Shown here one piece after another: positions 1 through 11,100 of a stretch of DNA of 64,000 bases. The stretch is from NCBI RefSeq assembly GCF_030867145.1, contig NC_134422.1, positions 14,704,531-14,768,530 on the forward strand, in the 5' to 3' direction. The notes under the pieces were generated by a model. The model had not been told where the DNA came from. It was given only the letters and a program-made list of their open reading frames with translations, and did no database searches. The translations under genes were made by a program, and so were the position numbers. Position 1 is the first letter of the stretch. Each line of letters opens with the position of its first letter. This DNA is from Opisthocomus hoazin (Eukaryota; Chordata; Aves; Opisthocomiformes; Opisthocomidae).

Positions 1-42
1 CAAACCAAGACATCTGACAGGTGAATCGGGACCCGTCTACAT

Positions 43-48
43 TTTAAT
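43..48 (-). terminator. EPB41L5: Candidate distal poly(A) signal (ATTAAA) of EPB41L5
   Basis: Minus-strand ATTAAA, followed about 30 nt later by a TGTCTTGGTTTG GU-rich stretch at the window edge. ATTAAA is the commonest variant signal. The alternative at 1027-1032 has a weaker downstream element. Confidence 0.35.
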
Positions 49-638
49 ATGCGATAAGGCTCAGACGTACAGGTATAAAAAAAAGCCAATACTCAGCTGG
101 AAGTACCAGCGCCAGAGCTGAGCGGCTGGCGAGCAGAAGCTCCCCACCGGGTCCGGAGCAGCAGCTGCCCGCCAGCTGGCTGGGCACGGGAAGTGGGGAG
201 CTGGAGGGGGCCCAAAGCACCCCACACCAACTGCAGCTGCCAGTTCTCAAGGCAACGGCTGCCAACCATGCTCTGCAGAGCACGACTCCGGTGCGCCAGT
301 CCCGAGAGCTGCCCGTGGTTTCTGTGTTTCTCTATTAAGGCCGTGGGTTCTTGAGGAGCGGCGGTGGGCCATGGAAATGCCACGTGGCTTCTTCCTGAAC
401 ATGCTCACTCAGCACCTTGCAAACAAGGGCACAAGAGCAGCAGTACGCAAGCCCTAGTCTGAAAGGAGCAGCCCAGCTGGGCACCAGCTTACCTGCACAG
501 CCCACAATGGTTTGGTCCAAATCTTTGTCTACACGAGAGATGTGCGTGCAGCCAGCATGCAGGAACGAAGTTGTGCACACAGCCTTCAGAACCAGCTGTC
601 ACATTTAAAACTGTTTCCAAGAACCACACGTATATAAA

Positions 639-646
639 TATTTACA
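639..646 (-). promoter_or_regulatory. Pumilio response element in the 3' UTR
   Basis: Minus-strand TGTAAATA fits UGUANAUA exactly and runs into an AU-rich TTTATATA. It lies about 1.5 kb after the long-isoform stop, so only long transcripts would carry it. Use by PUM proteins is inference. Confidence 0.4.
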
Positions 647-2116
647 AAGAGCAGCACTACGCAGAAAACATCCTCCAACCCCAGTCATATGTACAAACCC
701 CTTCCTAAGAAAGATCCCAGTTGTTTCATATCAGCGCTTCCTCCTTAGGAGAGGTGGAGTTCATCATTGGGCTTCCGTGCTCCTCCTCCCCCTGATGCTG
801 CACTGACCTGTCTCACAGGCTTGGCTACCCCCAGGGTCCACGTGCTCACCTCTACGTGTCCACACGAGGATCCTGCTGCCCAGGACTCGAAGGATCTCTT
901 CACACTGTACACACCGTCTCCTGCACCTCACCCGGGCACCAAACGGCCTCTGCCAGCTCCGGGGAGCGTGCTCTGGCAAGTGCTCCTACCTTCCTGCTAC
1001 ACAGGAGCCAACTGCTTACAGGAGCTTTTAATCTTTTTTTCCTGTTTTCATCTTATTCTTTCTATTCTTTGTTCCACACGCAACTGTTAAATGACGCTTG
1101 GAACAGGACTCGAGGTGGTGTGAAGAACTGCTCTGGTTGTACCCTCCTGCTGCTAACATACCTGGTAAGTATTCCCAAAGCACAGCACCTGGAAACAACA
1201 CCCAGAAACGGTGAATAGAAACAAGAAAATTCTTTTCCTTCCTAGTCCTATCTGACAACAAAACTAACCAATAAGCAGTTCTCAAGGTAAGATGCACCTA
1301 TACCTTCATGGCTTCAGCACTTAAAACATACATATCTCCAGCCTAAAATGCATGTATTGGAGTCATACAGGAAATGAAATCATCAGTGTCGAAATGTGGG
1401 ACCTCTGCTGTAGCCTGCTAATGCTATACGCTGTTTGGCAGGTTGATTTTCCTTCTGGTTGTAACGATCAGCTCCGACCCAGTCAGCGTAGTTGGTCACT
1501 GATGGACTAGATTTTCATTCTTTCCCGGTAGCAAGAGGTGCAAGGATTATTAAGAGGATTAAGGCCAGAAAGGAGAATGTGTGTTGGTAAAACAAAGGAA
1601 AAGCGGAAGGAATAATCAGACAGAAGAGAAAACATCCTTGGCTGCACGCGTCGGCCATCGCTGCCGTGAGCCACGGCAGGCAGCACGGCCAGGAGGTGGC
1701 CCTGCAAGTTCTCCGGACCTTCCCAGCACTGCTCAGAGGGCAGGGACGCCGCGCTCCTGGGCTGCACGGCCAACGCCACCGCTCCCCACCAACGCTCGAC
1801 GGGCAGCACAGGGTAAGACCAAACCTACACGAGTGGAACACAACCAGATTCTGCTCCTCACGCTCAGAACTAGCTCCAGTGTGGTACTTCACTTCTCCTG
1901 AGGGAGATGATGAAATGATAACACGGTTCAGGCTGCAATTCCAGTTAGGTTGCAACAAACGTAGAAGTCTCTTCCTGGATCCTAGCAAACCAGCTGGGCT
2001 GTTTCACTCCCATTCAGCGAGAGTTTGATCCCAAGCAAGTCTTTCGGAAGGGTCCCTTGGAGATGCGTTAGAAGACTCGAGTTTTTACAAGGTGGCAAGT
2101 GCAGAAACTCCTTCTT

Positions 2117-2174
2117 CTAGAGCTCAGTGGTGAGTAAACATTTCGTTCTTATTGCAGCATCCTCAGTAACCAGG
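2117..2174 (-). CDS. EPB41L5: EPB41L5 exon 26, coding part (residues 750-768 and stop)
   Basis: Acceptor TTTCCCTTTTAG|CCTGG, phase 2, stop TAG at 2119-2117. Encodes [18 protein letters not shown]; mammals end [10 protein letters not shown]. The last four residues TTEL fit a class I PDZ ligand (S/T-x-hydrophobic at the end). The exon runs on into the 3' UTR. Confidence 0.93.
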
Positions 2175-5100
2175 CTAAAAGGGAAAGAAAAGTGAGGCCC
2201 TGTAAATACACTCCTCCAAAAAAATCATTATAATTAAAAAGAATTAATTGATTTTACAGCATTTATAATGACAAGAGGTTTACCTCTAACTCCAGCTAAA
2301 TTTGTATGCTTTGTTCCTTTACTTCAAATTGCTTGAATTTAAAAAAAATGTTTTCTTACCCTTCAAACAATGTTGTATAAAAATATACACACACCAGCTG
2401 CTCTATTTATTTACAAGATTTCAAATGCTACAAAGTGAGACAGAACCATAGTTTGTAAGCACAGCAAAACAAGGCACTGTGTCTAACCAACCGTGTAACA
2501 ATTTCAGTGGAAGCAGTCAGAGCACACACTTCCCTCCCACCCCATACCAACCTCTGAAGCGAGTGCTGAGGGGCCCTTACCTTGCAAGGTCCTCGGATGT
2601 CTGCTGGGACGGTGGCAACCCCGACGACGACAGCAGGGTCTCCGTGCTGCCCTTCACTGCCTTCACAGCTAAGGCAACGTCATTTCCCAAAGGCCCATTG
2701 GCAATCAGTCCGGTCTGAATCGGGGAGAACGAAACAGGAAACTGAAACTAAAACCTGCCAGGACAAGGCAAGCTAATCTTTCAATATTATTATTACAAAA
2801 TTTATTTGTAACAGTAAAAATGAAGATTCATCAAGTTCCAGAGAGGGCTTCACTAAATGCAAGTTCTGAAAGAAACTTTATGGCATTTGCCCACCATGTA
2901 ACACAGCAAAAATGAAGTTTAACTATTAACAGGATAAGTATGGTATTTGATTTACTCCAGTTGAATTATTTTGCTTTATTTTTGGTCTGGTACATTATTT
3001 TATGGGCTTTTGTATTATTAAGAATGATTATATTTTACTATTTCACTCAAGCTCCTGTTTCTTAATCATGCCAAAAGCTTTCTTTTTTTCTTTTTTGTTG
3101 TTGTTAAGGTATGGTCAAATAACTCACTGGCACTATCCACCTCGGCATTATCATAGGCTGGGAAGACACCTACAAAAAACAAACAAATGCTCATTAGAAA
3201 AGGCTGGAAGTGGCTGAGAATGTTCTGAAAACAATATTGCCTCCCCAAACGATCTCGGAGGTTTGCCCATCGCTAGTCTTTGAACCACACCAGGGATTAG
3301 CTACAGACGGTGTGACTGCCTACCAGCAGCCAAAGGGCACCCGCACAGCACACCCCGAACGCCCGCTCACTCCCAGAAACTCACTGGCAGCAGTTTCAGC
3401 AGAGCGCTCCCTTCCAAAAGGCAACTGAACCCATCAGTTTTTCTGCTTTGGGGACAAAGTTAACGGAGAGCACACTTCTGTGAACAGTTTAAAGGCCCTA
3501 CTCCTTCCCCTTTTTCTTGGTCCGTGCAATGTAACTCCTTTTTTGCCAGCACGGATTGTAAGAGATGTTTTTATCTATATAAAAGGGTTAATTTATATTA
3601 AAAGTTTATTTTTCAAGTATTTTATATATGCACACATATATGTATTTGTGTGTATATACATATTTACGTATCATTTCTGAAGTATTATATATACCCAAAA
3701 GCCGAGAAGCAGGCTGGCACTTGCAGGTGTGCTAAAATAGGACTACAGGCCCTGGTGGCACAGATGTAAATTAACTCTTCAGGTTCCTCCACTCCCATTA
3801 CAGAGCTGCAGGGTCTACAACCCCACGCCGGGCACCCTGCACAGGAAGGAGGGGGGGCACACATGCACTGAGCCGGGTCAACCACCGCTTCACTCCCCTG
3901 CAGCAGACCCCAGCCCGGAGGACAGATGCTAAAGCCAGAGGAGAGTTTACGAGTAAAAACCACTGTGCATGTAAAGGAAGAAGTTTGGTTTTAAAATACA
4001 TTTACCCGAAGTGTGGCTTCTGTAAAGTCAATTAGATTCTCTGTCACTGATGTTAAGGAAACGTCCTGGTCATCTGGAGTGCTCTATGGAATAAATCAGT
4101 TTTGAATTGAATTCCCAGTAGTAACCAGATAGGTCTGCTGAATATTCTAGGGGCTTCCCAAGTAACAGACCAGTGTCCTTAAGGAACACCACTGTTTACC
4201 AGATCTGCTGCCTCAAATCTTTCCGTATGATCTGTTTTACTAGCCTGTTCGCTTCTTCTTATCAATGTGCTGGAAACAATGCCATCACCATCTAAGCTGT
4301 GAAACTGTCCTGTTCCCTTATGCAAAGATGGGGTACTGCGCCATTTGACAAGGAGGTCAGCGACGTCTCTGAGCTGAGTATTTCAACTTGGAAGATGAAA
4401 CTGATGATTATTCAGTAGGATCAACTACACAACACTGGTTTAGAGGGACAACAGCTAAAGGGCATGGTGCTTTAGTGATCCAGATTAACCCCTCAGTCTG
4501 CTGAAATAACAGCACAGTCCAATGCTGGACTCCTCTCTGCTTTTGGAGAGGGACAAAGGAAAGCAGACCCCTGAATTGCTACGTGCATTTCATGGAGTCC
4601 AGTTAAAAATTACCTTATCCTTAAGGTAACCAGAATACAACAATCAAACATTTCAATTTAAACTTTTCCCTTTGTGGTTATTTTGATAGGAATTGTCTAT
4701 GTCAGAATTTCATCCCTGCAGTCTCTCTCCTGGAGCATCAAATCACTGGGATGCAAGGGGCCCTCCACCAGCACGAGGGAAACAACCAGTTTAGGAAAAC
4801 AAGTGTCAGGCAAAGAACCTGAAAGGGCACTCAGAAATGGCCTTTGAAAAGATCCCTATGGCGTCCCTGTGTGCTCCAGAAAGTGTTTTTTGGCATTCCC
4901 CAGGGACTGGTATTCACCGAGTTACGAGAGGCAGGCAGCAAGCTCTGCTGCGCTTGCCTGGAGGCAGCAGTGGCTCTGAACGCAACAGACACGAAACCTT
5001 CCAGGCTGGCAGGCGTTGATACCTTGGAAAGAGCAGCCTCCTCAGCGGGAGCCAGGTTAGCTGGAATCAGCAGGTCCTCACGGCTGGAGGCAGCGTTGTC

Positions 5101-8100
5101 CTCATGGAACGCATCACTGCAAGGAGAAACCGCTCTCATCAGCACACTGCCCGGACAGCATGAAACAGCGCTGCCTGCCCGACAGCCCAGCCCAAAGCCT
5201 CGACACCGGCTTCACGCGAGGCAGACAAGACTGACGTTCATGAGTACGCTGCAGTGAACGCCTTCCAACTACCCCTGCAGATCGCTGCTCTCTTTCACAG
5301 TTTCAGCTACAGCTGTGTACAGACCCAACAGTATTAATGTCCTCTATCTCAGAGGGGTTTCTTCAGCCCACGTTTCTAGCTTGCCCGAAGCCTTCCCCGC
5401 CATCCCCTTATCTTCCTCTTCAGAGCCAGGGGCAGCAGGATGTCAGATATTTCAGTTGTTTCAGAAGATGAGAGAGATTCACTTACTGCTTGCTAGGATA
5501 CTCACCCCGAGGCCTGGCCTACGCTGATTAGCTGTTGCAACAGTAATTAAAGATGCATCGGTAAACCTGCTTGCCTAGATGTAGCCTAAACACTCAGCCA
5601 CTGGTCCTCACCCTTTCGGGCCTGCTCATGATAACGTCCACATGGTTCCCTCACCCCAGAAACACGTTTCTCCTGAATCACTTACGGAACAAAGGTGTCC
5701 GAGGCAGGGATTGCATTCAGCAGCTCTCTTGGGTCTTGAAATACTGGACTGGTAGCTGGGGGACTACTCTGTGTTTTACCGGACGGGAGAACGTTCCTGG
5801 CGCAAAACAACAAAAAACAAAACAAAAACCAGGTACAACCTTCCCCAGAAAGCTCGTCACGAATCTTTCTGAGATTGCTAGAGGTACATTTTATTCAATA
5901 TCCCCATGGGCTCTTTGAGGTCAGACACATGCTCATCTTCCCAAATGGTCAAGAAACTACATGTCGTAACTCTGTAACTTTCTCAGTCCTTGAAATCCCA
6001 CTGGAACTAGCAGTCATGTGAGATTCAGTCACTCTCAGGTGATCAGCTGCCAGTGGCAGGTTTTTGTACACTGTTTTTTTACTCCGCTAGAAAACAGCTA
6101 TTGCAAACAGACCCATCCCCTCTGCCCACACTGAAGTTGTCTGTGGGTCAGAAATAACTACAGTGATTGAAGCCACTGTTGGAACAATGTCGATCAAATT
6201 AAAGTACGGGAGAATAAAGAGTATCTGGATTACCTTGTATATAATAGAAGTTAGCAACTATAGTGCTTGCTGGTTTTCATTTTAAAAACACTTCACAGTC
6301 AGCAGGTCAAGCTACACTATGCAAGACAAAATGCAATGATCACTGAGCCACCGAAAGACCACGCTGAACCGCAGGTTCTCAGTGCTGTACTTGGGTAACT
6401 AGATTGTGTGTTTCTTCCAAATCTGTTCAGTACCTGGCAGCAGCATCCTGAATATTGAAATTCTTGACACCTGCCAGCACGTCTTCTCTTACAACCTGAA
6501 GGACAAAATGAACAAAGATAAGTTTCTGATACCTGTTTCTATCTTGTGTCAGTTCTGAGATCCACAAAAGAGCCGAGCACCTGCCTCGCAGCATGGAAGT
6601 GTGCTGTCCATCTACTGCTCAGGGACTTAAAACATCAATTCCATGTGAAAACTTCAGTGCAGAAATAAAAAAAATGCAGCCAAATAAAAAAAAACATTAT
6701 TTGCTACAGAATTCACTTGAACATGCTAGAAGCATAGTCTTAGTCACAGAATAATTTCTTGGGTTAGAAGGCAACCTTCTGGCTCAATAACCACTCAAAC
6801 CAGGGCTTGTTCAGGGCCTTGACCAGCTACGTGTTGAGTCTCATCAAGGAGGGAGACTCCTCCTTGGGCAACCGTTCCAGTACTGGACCGCTATTATTGT
6901 GAAGGAAGGCTGAAAGGCTCTCTTACTCTGCCTTGCACTTCGGCCCTTGGAGCACCCTTATCTGCAAGGCACCTTCTCCAACATCAGGCAACGGAAGGGA
7001 AAACATTCGAGGATGTCACAGTCCTTATCAGACGAGTATTTACCTTGTGCCCTGCCTCTGCCTGGGCCTTCAGGATATTGCTTTTGATATCTTCTGGAAG
7101 CCACGCTGCTGCCGTGACCGGGCTCTCAACTGCATTGTTAAGACATTTATCTGTCAACTTTACCACTTCATCCTAGACATGAAAAAATCCTTATTAGAAG
7201 CAGTTCCCACATGGAAAAGTCAGGGCTGAAGTTTATTAATATCTCTAAACAACAAAACAGCTCTGAAAGTCAGCAGATTTATACTGAAATAAAAAGGCAA
7301 TTTTTTCCTTTATTTTGGAACTCAGTTGTAAAGTCACAGGAAAACATAAAGTAAAAAAAACACAACGCTTAAAAGTGGAGATGCACAGTGCTGTGCTAAA
7401 AACACAGCGTGCAAGAACTGCAGCGGACCTTGAATTTGCAGCCGAGTTTACTGATAGGAGATCAATACAGCAGCCATCACATCACATCACATCACATCAG
7501 TATGGCCTCGCTAGAAGTCGATAATTTAGTCTCAGATGCAAACTGGGAAGATATATACCTTAAAATCCACTCACAGATTAGAACAGTTTAACTTGCTGTT
7601 AGCTACCTCTCCCATTGCTGATTCTATTAGAGCAAACTGGAAGTCGGATACATAATGAAGACAATTAAAAATGAGATACCTTTCACTACAGTATATTTCA
7701 CTACGTGAATTGCATTTTTTAATTACAAAACATTAATTACGCATTCAATCTACTAATTGGTATTTGGTTAGTGACAGAATTTAATTAACTGAGTGGCAAC
7801 TAAACCCTGTGACCTTCGTGCCGGGGGCATGACTGGGCAGGGGCAGACGGACCCCGCGCTCCTCGCCATCTGCCAGCAGCAGGCTCTTCCAGCGCTGCGT
7901 CCCCGCAAGGCGCCCTGGCGCGGGCGCAACCCCGCCACGCTGCGACCTGCACCAACCGCAGCGTGGCCACACGGAATGACCCCAACGCACGGAGGGAGCG
8001 CAGGGGGCAGAAGCTGAAAGGAGGCAAATGCCCGCCCCCCACACAGCTCCCCATCCACTTCTAGCTTTTTTCGTTCACTGGAAACACTAGCGAGAACTGC

Positions 8101-11100
8101 CAAGTTATCTGGTCTTTAGAGAGGGGGAAAAGCATCTCCTCCTCTCATCTCCCTCTAAATCACCTTTTGGGGTATCCAAATAGGAACTGAGGAGACTACC
8201 TAAAGGAGAAGCCATTTTAAAATTTTGACCCCAGTCAGCACTGAACACCGGCATTTGCAAAATCTTCAGAGGTCACTCTCAACACTAAACAGTATGAGGA
8301 CCAACACCCAGCCTTACTAGTGGCTGTTGCTAGCAGATAGTAAGAGATGCGCGTTCACATCATTCATAAAGATTAACAAAACAATTCATTATTAAACATT
8401 TAAGTGCTTTTATTTTAGAGAAGCTGTTGGAATTACCCAAAGGCTGGAATAATTAAAACTGATGTTATTTGTACAGTCGCAGTACCCAACTGTGATAATC
8501 CTTAAACCCTCACACGGGACTCCACTGAACCAGATGCGGGATGTAACAGTCCCGGCACAGAACTTCTGCTGCATTATTCCAGCACCAGTGACACAGTAAG
8601 TTTGATCACTTTAACTGAACACATCAGAGCGCTGCTGCTTTAAGCACCATTCTGTAGTTAAACTTCCCCTCAGCCTCCTCCATCTGAACGACCAATTCAA
8701 TTTCGTCACTCTAGACTACTAGCGATTAGACTCCCAACGTCTGGAAAGTTTAGTACTATTAAGAAATATTTTAATGTAACCAAGTTCTATACCACCAAGG
8801 AAATAGTTCCATCAGTATTAAAGACACACTTTTCTCAATCCTTTCTATTTTGTGCTTGAAAAAAACCATTGGTGTTTTACTGGATTTTTTAATGGAAAGA
8901 GCTGAAAGCATTGGCACCTGATAACGCCTCAGGATGTCTAATTTACAAGACATTTCAGTTGTTCACATAAAACAGTAAAGCTGCTGGGTTTTGTCAATAT
9001 TCTAGCTCTTTACCAATCTTTATTGCTTAAAAGTACTAGACAACACTTGTACTCTATTCTTCAATCAAAACAGCAGCGCTGTGAAAAGGGAAGGAAAGAT
9101 TAAATGCAACAGAGGGACGTGCAATCCCAACCCTTTGTGCTTTTGGGCAGTGTGCCTGGTGCCACTGAAAAACACTTTGTGCAGGAGATGGAGTCCGATA
9201 CAGGCACATTTTGGAGCGACTTCCATGTATCTACAGATCACAACAAATCCAGAAAAAGAAAACCCACACATCCTTGCATTTCTGACTCTAGAGCAGACTT
9301 CAAACACGGGCAAACAGGGTGAACTTCTCATTGTTCACTTCACTTTAGCAGCCGATGAAAGCGGAGCGGCAGTGTATTTAAGAGCTATTTGCTCTCTTTT
9401 GTCCGACCTGGTCACTGCGCCAGTGAAAGCTGGGAAAGGACGAAGTCGCATTCTTCCATCCCAGCAGATTCTGGCAGGGAGCGGCAGTGAAGAATGAAGC
9501 TATTCATTCCCCCCTTCCCAGTTCTCGTTCTAGAAGATTTCTCTTTTTCTTTGAAAGAGCCCTGATAGCTAGATAAATATTTACCTATCAAATAAATCAA
9601 CCAAGATTGATCAATTGCAAGTATAGAATGCCATAAAGATGACTGTCAGGCCATCTCTGACCACTAATGGAAGATAGTTAAAGATTTTTAATTAACAAAG
9701 CTGAAGTGAGCAGTTCATTGGCATTTGACAGCGTCACGAAGTTCAGGACGCAGCTCTGCCTTCGTAAGTGGAAAGCTAATGCTCTGCCCTGGTGCATTTT
9801 ACTCAACCTTTTACGTGCTGTAGCTGTTTCGACATAGGCAGCTATTTTATGCATTGGCAAAACTTAAGGGAGATGACACGTGCTGAAATTGTAATCACCC
9901 ACTTTCGGAAAGAACGCTGTAACACCGCGTTCATCTGAAGTAACCGCAAGCTCCAGGATCTAAGCTCACCGCCAGGTCTGAGTGGATATATTGCAGTCCC
10001 ATCCAGTTCAGTCAGAAGAAAACGCCACAAACACCTCTTTTACAAACACGTGAAGAACAGCAGTGCAGGAGGAGAGTCAACAGGCACGTTTTGTAACAAA
10101 CACGGTAAGTGGAAGTTTGTACTTTCTCTAAAGCAGCCTTCAAAAGCAGGAAACCAAGTGTTTTTAAAAGTTATTCTTAGGTCACTCTTTTCAGGGCTCA
10201 TTTCCAAACCATTAACCTTCATCTCTACTCACAACTGGGTGTGCTCATTTGGTGCTACTGTAACGTAGATGTCTGCAATCTGAAGCATACAGAATTTCAA
10301 ATATACAGAGACAGTCTCCAATGTTTGTCCACCTTGTTAAACAACCACTCTCAAGTGACCTCTTGGTAAGCTACATCACGGGTTGAAACACTTTATTCAA
10401 TCTTTTCTACCTGAGGAAAACCACTGATGATCTATTCTTACATTTTCATAACAAAATCTGCACTTCCTTCTTGAAAGCTGAAGTCTCTTTTACCGAAATA
10501 AAGAATCATACTGGCCTACTGTTGATCCATATATCAACTTCTTTCTCCGTTACGCAAACGCTCTTGCTCTCTAATCAGGTTACTATCACCCCAGTATCTG
10601 CAACCTCTGATATCCAAAGTTACTTGGCACCTCACATGACAGCAGCTGGATAACGGTGACTGCACTGTATTGGCAGCTGGTTGTTAGATTAGCTCATTAC
10701 AGGAATCTTACCTTGCTTACCATGTATCAGCCACAATTTAAAAGCCACTAAGACACTTTTGCTCTGTTCTCTCCGTTAAACCAATTAAACGTTTTTCCTT
10801 CTCTGAACTGAAACGGAGCTCAGCAGGCAAAAATATTCTGAAATAAACTGCATTTATTTGCTTGAGTTTATGCAGAGGCAGCATTTTGGCATAACAGGAC
10901 CTATAGGCTACTCACTAATCTTCTTAGAGACTTGGTAATCTCCGTCATGCACTCACCAAGGCATCCTGACAACAGTCCTTAAAGGGGACAGGAGCCAAAC
11001 AGCCCACAGCACCAAGTACACCAACGCAGCAGCCTTCTCGCACGCGGAGTGGGGGGGAAACGCTCAGGAATGGGCTCAGCCCAAACACGTACTGCTGAGC

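Larger units (their letters stand above)
1..2116 (-). other. EPB41L5: EPB41L5 3' UTR (long isoform), open at window edge
   Basis: This sequence follows the TAG on the minus strand with no further coding exon. I found no minus-strand AATAAA in it, only ATTAAA at 1027-1032 and 43-48. A Pumilio-type TGTAAATA with an adjoining AU-rich stretch lies at about 631-646. The true end may be near position 1-30 or beyond the window. Confidence 0.7.
2175..5022 (-). other. EPB41L5: Introns 22 to 25 (4084-5022, 3170-4005, 2715-3127, 2175-2580)
   Basis: Short non-coding introns between the last tail exons. Intron 23 has an AT-rich TATATA/CACATATATG stretch near 3.56-3.69 kb. Nothing else recognised. Confidence 0.8.
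5117..7043 (-). other. EPB41L5: Introns 19, 20 and 21 (6496-7043, 5797-6433, 5117-5685)
   Basis: Intron 19 carries the diverged CR1 fragment. Introns 20 and 21 are short and hold nothing recognised beyond the two acceptor choices of exon 21. Confidence 0.8.
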
